Below, piece after piece: positions 17,255-24,299 of a stretch of 49,319 nt of DNA. The notes beneath the pieces are model-generated. The model had not been told where the DNA came from. It worked only from the letters and a program-made list of their open reading frames with translations, and did no database searches. This stretch comes from UBA12158 sp035562735 (GTDB taxonomy: Bacteria; Patescibacteriota; Microgenomatia; UBA12405). The position numbers were made by a program, and so were the translations under genes. The stretch is from contig DATMWB010000025.1 in assembly GCA_035562735.1 (NCBI GenBank), positions 1 to 49,319 on the forward strand. The letters are read 5' to 3'. Position 1 is the first letter of the stretch, and each line of letters starts with the position of its first letter.

Positions 17255-17725
17255 TTAGATAAGTGATTTTAACTTTGCTTCAAAATATGATTTCATTTGA
17301 ACTTCATTAGTTACCAATCTCCAGACAGTCGTATCTTCTTCATGGTTATCCTTACCATCCTTAATAGCATTAATGTAAAGGGCTGAACCACTTACACCAT
17401 AATCTTTCGCCATCTTAAAGTTTTCTGGTAAATCAATATTTACTTCTCTAAAAGTAATTTTGCCGGAGTTGAGTTCATCTGAAAATTTTTCTTCAATAAC
17501 CGATTTAGTATATTTACCAATATTGATACAAGAAACACATCTACTGGTAGCATGAAAAGCAAATACCTCAATTTTTTCAGCCCCCTTAGGTAACGAAGTT
17601 ACGATTGTTTGAGTTGATATTACCTGTGGAACCATATCTGCTTCTTCGGCTTTTGGTTTTCCCAATCCTCCAGCCACAAAACCTAACCCTAAAACCACTA
17701 AAATAATAATTAAAAATTTATACAT
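17255..17725 (-). CDS. arsF: ArsF-like thioredoxin-fold protein
   Basis: 156 aa. An N-terminal signal anchor (residues 4-20) points to a periplasm-facing or membrane-attached protein. The active region is FAFHATSRCVSCINIG with C63 and C66, followed by a thioredoxin-like strand-helix pattern (ITFREVNIDLPEN, YGVSGSALYI). This matches the family named nitrophenyl compound nitroreductase subunit ArsF. It lies 2 bp from both neighbours, so it is clearly part of the operon. The enzymatic role in this organism is not shown. Confidence 0.75.
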   Translation of the reverse strand: MYKFLIIILVVLGLGFVAGGLGKPKAEEADMVPQVISTQTIVTSLPKGAEKIEVFAFHATSRCVSCINIGKYTKSVIEEKFSDELNSGKITFREVNIDLPENFKMAKDYGVSGSALYINAIKDGKDNHEEDTTVWRLVTNEVQMKSYFEAKLKSLI

Positions 17726-17727
17726 TT

Positions 17728-18705
17728 TTAAAGATAATTAAATAAATAACCAATCAGCATAATCCCAATTGTGGTAATGCCAAAAAACATAGCTAGTAAT
17801 TGCCATTTCATGGCTTTCTTGAGGATTAAAGCCTCAGGAATTGATAAAGTCACAGTCGCCGTCATAAAAGCCAAAGCAGTTCCCATGGGTATTCCCTTAC
17901 CAATCAAGGCTTCAACCACCGGTAAGACTGAAACCGAATTAGCATAGAGCGGCACACCCAACAAAGTCGCCACAGGTACTACCCACCACGCTTTAAAGCT
18001 TAAGTATTTTTCAATCAAAGTCGCTGGCACAAAACCATGAATTATAGCTCCAATCGCCACCCCCAATACCACATAAGGAAATATACTTTTCGTAATTTTG
18101 ATACCATCAGTCCACCAATAACCCAAAAGTTTTCTTAACTTCATTTTTTGCCCACCATTTTCCGCTTCCACATCTGTCTTAGATTTATATTTTAATAATT
18201 CTACATTTACATATTTCTCCATATGTAGTTTTTGGATAATCATCCCCCCTATTACCGCCACCACAATCCCCACAGCGTTATAAATAATGGTCGTCTTTAA
18301 TCCAAATAAAGCCGGAAATAAAATCAAAGATGATTCATTAACCAAAGGCGAAGCAATCAAAAAAGCAAAAGTAACTCCAAGAGGTATTCCAGCACTAACA
18401 AAACCAATAAATAGAGGAATTGACGAACAAGAACAAAATGGGGTGACCACTCCTAAAAACGCTGCGAAAAGATAATCCAATCCATACCAACGTCTCTTGG
18501 TTAATAAATCCCTTACCTTATTAGTTGGAAAATAATATCGTGTAACCGCCATTAAATAATTTATAAAAACCAAAAGAATTCCAATTTTAATGGTGTCATA
18601 AATAAAAAAGTTGAGAGCACTACCCAAATAGGATTCTTTTGCTAAACCAAGCCAATTCAAGGTAACTGCATTGGCTAAAGTTTGAACTGGAGAAAAAATA
18701 TCCAT
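17728..18705 (-). CDS. Permease of the ArsP/PF03773 family
   Basis: About 325 aa with eight to nine membrane helices. VVTPFCSCSSIPLFIGF (Cys near 91 and 93) and, in the second half, LLGVPLYANSVSVLPVV are the family's duplicated core. Such permeases (ArsP, SO_0444 type) export organoarsenicals or metals. The reading frame is open from a TTG at 18717, but the ATG at 18705 is preferred because the upstream gene ends at 18711. A basic cytoplasmic loop (residues about 185-205) separates the two halves. Confidence 0.88.
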   Translation of the reverse strand: MDIFSPVQTLANAVTLNWLGLAKESYLGSALNFFIYDTIKIGILLVFINYLMAVTRYYFPTNKVRDLLTKRRWYGLDYLFAAFLGVVTPFCSCSSIPLFIGFVSAGIPLGVTFAFLIASPLVNESSLILFPALFGLKTTIIYNAVGIVVAVIGGMIIQKLHMEKYVNVELLKYKSKTDVEAENGGQKMKLRKLLGYWWTDGIKITKSIFPYVVLGVAIGAIIHGFVPATLIEKYLSFKAWWVVPVATLLGVPLYANSVSVLPVVEALIGKGIPMGTALAFMTATVTLSIPEALILKKAMKWQLLAMFFGITTIGIMLIGYLFNYL

Positions 18706-18710
18706 AATTA

Positions 18711-18998
18711 TCAACAATTACCCCCACAACTACACTCTGATTTTTTTTCAGCAGGAGCAGTGTCTTTGCCTTTGGCAATGACTTCTTTAATTTTTTCCAA
18801 ACTACCAGAACCAAGCAAGGCAATTTTGCCATTAATGGTCATAATAGGTGATTCCATGACACCTAATTCAATTATTTTAGTAATGTCAGTGGAATATTCA
18901 ACCTCGGCATCAACCCCCAATTCTTTGACAGCAGTCTTGGTTAATTCATAAAGAGTTTTACAGGTTGGACAACCTGAACCTATGACTTGGATTTTCAT
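18711..18998 (-). CDS. Small thioredoxin-like redox protein (ArsE-like)
   Basis: 95 aa, glutaredoxin/thioredoxin fold of the MTH895 type: IQVIGSGCPTCKTL with a C10-x2-C13 active site, cis-Pro region SPIMTING, GSGSLEKIKEVI. The C-terminus adds a Cys cluster, CSCGGNC, that could bind As(III) or a metal. Directly between arsR (2-bp gap) and the permease (5 bp), as in arsenic-linked permease operons. Confidence 0.8.
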   Translation of the reverse strand: MKIQVIGSGCPTCKTLYELTKTAVKELGVDAEVEYSTDITKIIELGVMESPIMTINGKIALLGSGSLEKIKEVIAKGKDTAPAEKKSECSCGGNC

Positions 18999-19000
18999 TT

Positions 19001-19303
19001 TTAGATTTGAAATAATAAATTAGTAATTCGTTTACCATCGTTGGTCAAAGAATAGTGAACCCATTTTCCATCTTTTCTGTCAAATACTAAATTAGCTTCC
19101 TTTAAATCTTTTAAATGATGGGAAATCAGACTTTGAGATAACTTTGTTTCTTCCATTAACTCACAGACACAATGCTCAGAATTCTTCAGAATACATAAAA
19201 TTTGAAGCCGGCTATTGTCAGATACTAATTTAAGTAAAGCAGACAACTCCCCCACCTTTTTTGACTTAGAACCGTCAGAAGAACAACATTTGTATGAACC
19301 CAT
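19001..19303 (-). CDS. arsR: ArsR-family metalloregulatory repressor
   Basis: About 100 aa winged-helix repressor. HCVCELMEE in helix 3 carries the CxC of the arsenic-sensing ArsR site; a CC pair near the N-terminus (SYKCCSS) may add ligands. KLSQSLISHHLKDLKEANLV is the recognition helix and DGKWVHYSL the wing. The frame is open to an ATG at 19327, but an inverted repeat and -10 box (19293-19315) overlap that extension, so I place the start at the ATG at 19303, 6 nt after the -10. It is the first gene of the resistance operon and is probably autoregulated. Confidence 0.85.
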   Translation of the reverse strand: MGSYKCCSSDGSKSKKVGELSALLKLVSDNSRLQILCILKNSEHCVCELMEETKLSQSLISHHLKDLKEANLVFDRKDGKWVHYSLTNDGKRITNLLFQI

Positions 19304-19338
19304 GTTCATATAATATGACCCATACATCTTTTTAGCAA
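19293..19338 (-). promoter_or_regulatory. arsR promoter and operator
   Basis: On the minus strand: TTGCTA (19333-19338), 17-bp spacer, TATTAT (19310-19315), then a 7-bp inverted repeat with a 4-nt spacer, TATGAAC-N4-GTTCATA (19293-19310), covering the end of the -10 box and the start codon at 19303. The repeat contains TGAA-N6-TTCA, the ArsR/SmtB operator pattern. Binding would block RNA polymerase, and a metal ligand would relieve it. Confidence 0.65.
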
Positions 19339-19414
19339 TAAGTTAATTTAAAAGTTCTTTAGTCCAAGACGGGGTACTTAAAATTTAGGTTCAAAAATCA
19401 GTTGCTCGCCCTCT

Positions 19415-19431
19415 GGAACGATTTTAGAACT
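19415..19431 (+). repeat. Short dispersed repeat GGAACGATTTTAGAACT, copy 2
   Basis: Identical to 15079-15095. It sits in the 138-bp gap upstream of arsR, between the operon and a hypothetical gene. Confidence 0.6.
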
Positions 19432-19465
19432 ATTACAATTGTTTTGTTACCCGTGATTCCGTAAG

Positions 19466-19864
19466 TTAAAAAGCATTCCAAACATTATTTTTCCCCAATT
19501 CTATACAGGAATACAATCCACATAATTGAGAAGACAATAATTCTCCAAAAATCATAAATATCCAAAAATTAGCAGCAAGTACAGATAAGGTAATACCTAC
19601 CCACAATTTTCGGGATCTTTCCCCTGATTTATAGTATCTTATAAGTTTCACTATAGCAGTAAAAACCAATCCCATACTAAAAAAAAGAGTAATCACTCCT
19701 GCAGAAATATCAAATTCATAGTTAGAGTAGTAATAGTTAATGTACCCTTTAATAATTAAAAAAAGCACAGGAAACAGCAGAGAAGATAGAATAATCAATA
19801 AAACTTGTATAAAATTTTTAAATTTAAATTTTTTTACAAACCCATCAGTGTATATATCACTCAT
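19466..19864 (-). CDS. Small membrane protein, unknown
   Basis: 132 aa with three hydrophobic helices: residues 19-39, 53-72 and 91-110. The C-terminal segment contains LCGLYSCIELG, with two Cys four residues apart. I recognise no family. It has its own transcript on the minus strand upstream of arsR, separated by a dispersed repeat. Composition is more AT-rich than the core genes. Confidence 0.5.
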   Translation of the reverse strand: MSDIYTDGFVKKFKFKNFIQVLLIILSSLLFPVLFLIIKGYINYYYSNYEFDISAGVITLFFSMGLVFTAIVKLIRYYKSGERSRKLWVGITLSVLAANFWIFMIFGELLSSQLCGLYSCIELGKNNVWNAF

Positions 19865-20199
19865 AACATAATTATAACTCCTGTAGAATAATCAAGAAAG
19901 CTGCAATCCAATTGTATTAATGCGTTATTACTCACTAGGTGTAATGATTTTAGAACCGAAAAGTAAAAAAGATAAAAAGAATAGAGGGCGCTTTTAAGAT
20001 TTTTATCTCTCAGACCTTTTCCTAATTCCACCAATTATATTTTTTATTCATAACATCACCCATAAAATCATTTAAATACAGTAAATACTTATTAAAATTA
20101 CTTGGGATTAACTATTCTCTTTTATTACCAATGATATTCCGTAACATTTTTTAATCTTTTTATAGTATTCAACACTAATAAAGATGATAAACTTAGCAA
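19865..20199. other. Non-coding stretch, 335 bp
   Basis: No credible gene on either strand. It contains a partial copy of the 15079 repeat at 19943-19956 and is otherwise AT-rich spacer leading to the gene at 20200. No convincing promoter pair seen. Confidence 0.5.
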
Positions 20200-20649
20200 A
20201 TGAGACGTTTGTGGATTTTTATATTATTTGTGTTTTTATTAAGTTGGTCTACTCAAATTTTTCAAGCATTTAGATACACTTTTGATAGATATAATCCCAA
20301 AGTTAAGAAACTATCTTATATTAAGCAATATAATTATTACAAAGTTGGAGATGAAATAGTTTTAGCTGAAGATTGTGGTTTTGAGGTTAAAGGAAAAATT
20401 ATCTTAATCACCGATAAGGGAATTTATATTCATGGTGTAAGTAAGCCATTTTTAAACCTTTACTCCTTACCCCATTTATTCAAGTATGTAACTAATAATA
20501 CTTACTTCGGAAATTACAACAGCCCTAAATGTACAGATGGAATTGTATTTGGATTAAGAATAAAAATTAGTACTCAATTAGACAAAAACAATCAACTATA
20601 TCTACAAATTGATGACGAAATTGAGGGATATTCTACCATGCCTCATTAA
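20200..20649 (+). CDS. Exported or membrane-anchored protein, unknown
   Basis: 149 aa. MRRLWIFILFVFLLSWS is a signal peptide or anchor. The rest is a soluble beta-rich domain with VGDEIVLAEDCGFEVKG and two Cys. I recognise no family. An isolated plus-strand gene in the accessory region; no Shine-Dalgarno seen. Confidence 0.5.
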   Translation: MRRLWIFILFVFLLSWSTQIFQAFRYTFDRYNPKVKKLSYIKQYNYYKVGDEIVLAEDCGFEVKGKIILITDKGIYIHGVSKPFLNLYSLPHLFKYVTNNTYFGNYNSPKCTDGIVFGLRIKISTQLDKNNQLYLQIDDEIEGYSTMPH

Positions 20650-20747
20650 CACTATCAGCTCCCCCACTGGAATAGTACTCGAATAAACAAATGGGTGAAA
20701 AATTATATAATACTCAAACTAACTTAGAAAGGTTAGAATTCCCTTCT

Positions 20748-21746
20748 TTAATCATAGAAATATTCAAAATTCTTCTCTACAAACTGGTAAAGTCTAGTGT
20801 AATAGCAAGCATTATTAAGCTTGAAAAATTTGTTATTCCATTTTATAACTTTTTCATCAATTTGACCTGTATAAACATAATTCTTTCCGTAATTGATTCC
20901 ATCAACAATATACGGTGGTAATTCCTCAATTTGGTTGTAAGGTGTAGGTTCTTTACAAAAATCATCTGACCTGATTATTTCCACATATCCACCTTCAGAA
21001 CATAATTTCCCATGGTTTTTATTCAAGAATTCATCAAGTTTATAATTGATATTAGTTTTTATTGTTTCTATTTTCTCATTTTCTTCTGATTGATTTCTAC
21101 TACAAACACTTCCTAGAACATTTTCCTTTCCTCCAATTCTCACGAAAAGCGCTAAACCACCATCACAAACCAAACCCGGTTCAAACTCGTTTTTATTCTC
21201 CTTTAATTCCAAAATACCCGATTTTTTAACATAATTAATAAATTCATTATATTCACCAACTAAAATTTTTCCTTCCAAACACCTATTTTCTGTATTTGAG
21301 GTAGGAAGATTATTTATCCTCATAAAAGATCCGTCAGAGTAAAGACTATTGCTGGAAAAAGCACCCATCATTTGAATTGTAATTTCCACCCCATCTAAAA
21401 CATTGGGTATTACTTCCTCAGTATTGACTACTAAAGACTTTGTTGGAATTGAAGTCGGTTGAACAATTACTGTAGGCTTACTATTCTGCTCCTGTATATG
21501 ATATGTGGAATTTATAGATTTTTTGTTCTGCCTAGAAATTAAGATTCCCACACCCACCCCAATTAGACAAATTACAAAAACAATAACTACAATGAGTATT
21601 TTTTTACTCGACGGTTGCTTAGGATCAATTTGTCCTTTCGTTGTTTGCGAATCTGTGTCCAGTTTAGTCGGCAAAACCGCCACAAAAGGTTCCTGAGAAA
21701 TAGATATATTTGGACTTGGAAAATTACTTACTTGATCACCATCCAC
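20748..21746 (-). CDS. Single-pass membrane protein with external Cys-containing domain, unknown
   Basis: 332 aa. A polar 48-residue N-terminus rich in Ser, Pro and Gln, one membrane helix (residues 49-70), a Thr/Pro-rich linker (VIVQPTSIPT), then an external domain of about 220 aa with seven Cys (for example RCLEG, LVCDGG, SVCSRN). This layout is common for CPR surface proteins. Function unknown. It ends opposite the gene at 20200. Confidence 0.55.
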   Translation of the reverse strand: MDGDQVSNFPSPNISISQEPFVAVLPTKLDTDSQTTKGQIDPKQPSSKKILIVVIVFVICLIGVGVGILISRQNKKSINSTYHIQEQNSKPTVIVQPTSIPTKSLVVNTEEVIPNVLDGVEITIQMMGAFSSNSLYSDGSFMRINNLPTSNTENRCLEGKILVGEYNEFINYVKKSGILELKENKNEFEPGLVCDGGLALFVRIGGKENVLGSVCSRNQSEENEKIETIKTNINYKLDEFLNKNHGKLCSEGGYVEIIRSDDFCKEPTPYNQIEELPPYIVDGINYGKNYVYTGQIDEKVIKWNNKFFKLNNACYYTRLYQFVEKNFEYFYD

Positions 21747-21784
21747 AACTTACATCCTACCTTATAAAAAATGCTAATACAACT

Positions 21785-21824
21785 TTTGCTCCCCGCCCTG
21801 GAATCAATCGGGACTGCTGTATGT
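21785..21824 (+). repeat. 40-bp direct repeat R1, right copy
   Basis: Matches 16506-16545 at 37 of 40 positions, same orientation. It lies between the unknown membrane-protein gene and the Nudix gene. Confidence 0.7.
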
Positions 21825-21840
21825 GAATATAATTAATTTG

Positions 21841-22299
21841 TTATTGTTTGGCTGCTACAGCCAAATCAATTAAAAACAGCTGGTTTTTTCGCAGGAGTGG
21901 CAATTTATCCAAAGCAAAAAAACCGAATTCCGATACTTCATGAGACGGGGTAAACTCACCGCCGATCAAAACACCAGTGTAACACAAATCCAAGCGAGCA
22001 GAATCTCTATCCGTACGAGTTTTTAGAGAATCATCAATGCTAACTACGAATCCTGATTCCTCTTTAATCTCCCTTTCCAAGGACTCACGTGGATGCTCAC
22101 CGGACTCCAAATAACCACCAGGCAAGCTCCAGGCATGGGTACGATAAGTATGTTTAAATAGAAGAACTTCCTTGCGATCGTTAAAAACGATACCAGTAAC
22201 TCCAACCAAAAATCTTGTTTGAAAAAAACGCATAATAAACAGCTGAGAATCCTTAGAAAGATTAAGGGATTTATATATTTTAGCCAACAAGGTTTTCAC
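21841..22299 (-). CDS. Nudix hydrolase
   Basis: 152 aa. The Nudix box is complete: GGYLESGEHPRESLEREIKE followed by ESG fits G-x5-E-x7-REUxEExGU at about residues 61-83. WSLPGGYLESGE is typical of NUDIX proteins that clean up nucleoside diphosphate derivatives; the specific substrate is not readable. Start overlaps the end of the LapA-like gene by 4 bp (ATGA type), so translation is probably coupled. Confidence 0.9.
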   Translation of the reverse strand: MKTLLAKIYKSLNLSKDSQLFIMRFFQTRFLVGVTGIVFNDRKEVLLFKHTYRTHAWSLPGGYLESGEHPRESLEREIKEESGFVVSIDDSLKTRTDRDSARLDLCYTGVLIGGEFTPSHEVSEFGFFALDKLPLLRKNQLFLIDLAVAAKQ

Positions 22300-22640
22300 A
22301 AAGCGTTTGGATCTTCAGGTTCGTTACCAGAAAGATGTTTTAACTTTTCATTTTCCAACTCAAGTTGGTGAACCCGACGAGTTAACTCCATTATTTCATC
22401 TTCGTCTTCTTTAATTTGTTTATTTTTACCATGAAGAGTAAAAGAAGTGGAAACAGCTCTGACAAGATGTACTAGATACGACAAAATTAAACCGATGATA
22501 AAAGATCCAATTATTACGTAAAAAAGAGGAATATTTGAAATAATATAAGTACCCAAATTCAAACTGACCGGAGCAAAATTAAACTTTGAAACATAAACCA
22601 GCCCCGTACCGATGATGAGTAAAAGAATCAGCATCAGCAT
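22296..22640 (-). CDS. LapA domain (DUF1049) membrane protein
   Basis: 114 aa: two membrane helices (residues 1-14 and 35-62), with NLGTYIISNIPLFYVIIGSF bridging them as in LapA/DUF1049 proteins, then a charged coiled coil (IKEDEDEIMELTRRVHQLEL). LapA-like proteins are linked to envelope assembly in Proteobacteria; the role here is unknown. Part of a run of small membrane-protein genes. Confidence 0.75.
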   Translation of the reverse strand: MLMLILLLIIGTGLVYVSKFNFAPVSLNLGTYIISNIPLFYVIIGSFIIGLILSYLVHLVRAVSTSFTLHGKNKQIKEDEDEIMELTRRVHQLELENEKLKHLSGNEPEDPNAL

Positions 22641-22642
22641 AG

Positions 22643-22786
22643 TTATTTTAAAATACCAAGCCCGATAAGCCCGGTAATAATCAAATAAGCCGCGATAAGA
22701 TAATTGATTAGTTTAGGAAACAATAAAATTAATATTCCAAAAACAAGAGCTGATAAAGGGGTCAATGAAGAAAATGATATATCCAT
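22643..22786 (-). CDS. DUF3096 small membrane protein
   Basis: 47 aa, too short for usual ORF cut-offs. The pattern LTPLSALVFGILILLFPKL, then NYLIAAYLIITGLIGLG, is that of DUF3096: two helices joined by PKLINY. 2 bp upstream of the LapA-like gene and 4 bp downstream of the lmo0937-like gene. Confidence 0.8.
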   Translation of the reverse strand: MDISFSSLTPLSALVFGILILLFPKLINYLIAAYLIITGLIGLGILK

Positions 22787-22790
22787 ATTT

Positions 22791-22931
22791 TTATAAACCT
22801 AATAGGCGAACGACAAAAATAATTACAGCAATAACCAATAATAGGTGGATTAGCCCTCCACCGATGTGAAGGGAAAAACCTCCCAGCCATGAAAGTACCA
22901 AAAGAATAATAATGATATTTAATATATTCAT
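22791..22931 (-). CDS. lmo0937-type (DUF5670) small membrane protein
   Basis: 46 aa: ILLVLSWLGGF, then GGLIHLLLVIAVIIFVVRLL, the two-helix pattern with a central Gly-Gly/His of lmo0937-family proteins, which are often stress-induced in other bacteria. It starts 2 bp downstream of the YggT gene and belongs to the same unit. Confidence 0.8.
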   Translation of the reverse strand: MNILNIIIILLVLSWLGGFSLHIGGGLIHLLLVIAVIIFVVRLLGL

Positions 22932-22933
22932 AT

Positions 22934-23284
22934 TTATGACTCCTGTCGTTCACCTGAGGATATTCGAATTAACTTAACTATTCCCCAAGCCACTAACATA
23001 TAAACAAAAATAGCTACTATGGTCGCTGGTTCCAAAACCGAAGTTGCTTCTACCCCTTGGGCGTACCCTTTACTAAAAATACCATTAAAAGGTAAGATAA
23101 AAATTCCTGTCAAACTATAAATTAACCTGACAAAACCACTAGCCAAACTTGCTCCTGTCAATTTTAGAATTAATCTAAAAGTCAATAAAATTTCTAAGGC
23201 CCCGAATAAAAAATAAACTACATACTCAATCTTTTGAGATTTTGTGGCCTCGTTAACAACCGGAGGATTGATAATTTCTGTCAT
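22934..23284 (-). CDS. YggT-family membrane protein
   Basis: 116 aa: a polar N-terminus, then three membrane segments with LLTFRLILKLTGAS and LPFNGIFSKG, the YggT signature around a re-entrant loop. YggT proteins are linked to osmotic stress and cell-division-associated clusters in other bacteria. First gene of the yggT / lmo0937 / DUF3096 / lapA / nudix unit, in which all gaps are under 5 bp. Confidence 0.8.
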   Translation of the reverse strand: MTEIINPPVVNEATKSQKIEYVVYFLFGALEILLTFRLILKLTGASLASGFVRLIYSLTGIFILPFNGIFSKGYAQGVEATSVLEPATIVAIFVYMLVAWGIVKLIRISSGERQES

Positions 23285-23337
23285 AATACTCCCCTATCTA
23301 TATAAACAAATAAAGCTAAAAACACTTCAAATCTTTC

Positions 23338-23505
23338 TTAGATTTCCGTTTTTCTGATAATTATTTCTGCTGGTAAATATTCTATCAATGCTTTTTCAAC
23401 TAGCTGAGTCAGGGTTAAATCTTCTAGCACAGCCTGCGCCCGGGCATGTTTTGCCAGAGTAGGTTTCACAAAAAGGGTTATCCGTTGTTTTGAACTAGTT
23501 GTCAT
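23338..23505 (-). CDS. Ribbon-helix-helix (CopG-like) DNA-binding protein
   Basis: 55 aa. KQRITLFVKPTLAKHARAQA, then LTLTQLVEKALIEYL, fits a beta strand plus two helices of an RHH protein. Upstream lies an inverted repeat (23515-23532), a likely autoregulatory operator. No toxin gene is adjacent, so it is probably a stand-alone regulator, perhaps of the yggT unit 53 bp downstream. Confidence 0.65.
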   Translation of the reverse strand: MTTSSKQRITLFVKPTLAKHARAQAVLEDLTLTQLVEKALIEYLPAEIIIRKTEI

Positions 23506-23514
23506 ATTATAAAT

Positions 23515-23532
23515 ACTACACCTACTTGTAGT
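23515..23532. promoter_or_regulatory. Inverted repeat ACTACA-N6-TGTAGT
   Basis: A perfect 6-bp inverted repeat with a 6-nt spacer, 10 bp upstream of the RHH gene start. It sits over the region where the -10/-35 would lie and is a plausible site for the RHH protein. Confidence 0.45.
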
Positions 23533-23576
23533 ACTTGTATATAAGCAAATATTTATTGAAACAAGTATATATAATA

Positions 23577-23598
23577 AAAGCCGGTATTTACCGGCTTT
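23577..23598. terminator. Bidirectional intrinsic terminator
   Basis: AAAGCCGGTA and TACCGGCTTT form a 10-bp stem with a TT loop, flanked by A- and T-rich tracts on both sides. It separates the GIY-YIG/tRNA region from the RHH gene. Confidence 0.75.
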
Positions 23599-23607
23599 AT
23601 TTTATCA

Positions 23608-23625
23608 GCTCCCCCTCTAAGACTC
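23608..23625. repeat. 18-bp copy of the tRNA-Asn 3' end
   Basis: Identical to 23989-24006, which covers the T-arm and acceptor end of the tRNA-Asn gene, same orientation, 381 bp apart. Such 3'-end duplications are the hallmark of tRNA-targeted integration. The GIY-YIG gene lies between the copies. Confidence 0.65.
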
Positions 23626-23663
23626 TTCTCGACTTCGCTCGAAGTAAACTCACAAGGTTCAAT

Positions 23664-23957
23664 CTATTTGGAGAAAAACTCGACAACTTCAGTGCAAGTA
23701 TTTATCCCCAGTTTTCCATCGATTAACATATGCTTCTTTGTGCGACTCCATCCCTTGATTTGTTTTTCACGAAGTGCCGCCTCATGATCAGTTAAATATT
23801 TTTCACAATATACCAGTCGTACATCAGAAAACTTTTTTGTAAAAAATGACTGTTTTGTTTTATGTTGAACAATCCTATTTTTCAAATCATTCGTTATTCC
23901 AACATAAAAAGTTTTCTGATCGCACAAAAGAATATATAAATACCATGTTTCAATTTT
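23664..23957 (-). CDS. GIY-YIG nuclease domain protein (small UvrC-like)
   Basis: 97 aa. WYLYILLCDQKTFYVGIT carries the GIY-YIG core, followed by NRIVQHK (catalytic Arg region) and a late Glu in DHEAALREKQIK; the Lys-rich C-terminus includes GWSRTKKHMLI. The frame is open upstream to 24083, but that part only translates a palindromic repeat and the tRNA, so the start is the ATG at 23957 (MKIETW). It lies between tRNA-Asn and a copy of its 3' end. Confidence 0.85.
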   Translation of the reverse strand, partial: KIETWYLYILLCDQKTFYVGITNDLKNRIVQHKTKQSFFTKKFSDVRLVYCEKYLTDHEAALREKQIKGWSRTKKHMLIDGKLGINTCTEVVEFFSK

Positions 23958-23990
23958 CATTTTTAGCTTGCACTGAGCTTGCCGAAGTGC

Positions 23991-24061
23991 TCCCCCTCTA
24001 AGACTCGAACTTAGGACCAATCGCTTAACAGGCGAGCGCTCTACCACTGAGCTAAGGGGGA
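23991..24061 (-). tRNA. tRNA-Asn (GTT)
   Basis: Read on the minus strand: acceptor TCCCCCT pairs with AGGGGGA, D-arm GCTC-AGTGGTA-GAGC, anticodon loop CTGTTAA (anticodon GTT), T-arm CTAAG-TTCGAGT-CTTAG. CCA is not encoded. A TATAAT on the minus strand at 24155-24160 and a hairpin (24064-24071 with 24126-24133) precede it; the rest of 24062-24228 holds nothing else I can identify. Confidence 0.93.
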
Positions 24062-24228
24062 ATGTGGTTAAAAACAACTTCAAATTTTCAAAAGGGCTTG
24101 TCGATTATATGATATTTTTACCTCATTAACCACAACAAAATGCCCTATTCCCCTATTATACCCGTTTAATCCCCGAAAATTATTTTTTGGAAAAATAAAA
24201 TAACAAGCCGAAGATAGAAAAGAAAAAC

Positions 24229-24284
24229 AAAAAAGTGGGGTTCCCTAAAAAGGGAAAGGAGGAGAGGTTATAAAAACCCTCTCC
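24229..24284 (-). terminator. Tandem hairpins ending the 24300-24903 unit
   Basis: On the minus strand, GGAGAGGGTT-(loop)-AACCTCTCC (24261-24284) is followed by TTCCCTTTTTAGGGAA (24241-24256) and then a run of T (24229-24234). The first hairpin lies 16 bp after the stop at 24300. Confidence 0.65.
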
Positions 24285-24299
24285 TTCTTCTAGCCTCCG

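Noticed and set aside
22762..22953. A 63-aa minus-strand frame over the small membrane genes
   Set aside because: It is out of frame with the DUF3096 and lmo0937-like genes, which have family-typical sequences and tight spacing.
23958..24083. N-terminal extension of the GIY-YIG frame
   Set aside because: It translates the antisense of the tRNA-adjacent palindrome and the tRNA-Asn gene itself (SSLRGGALRQAQ type), so it is not protein-coding.
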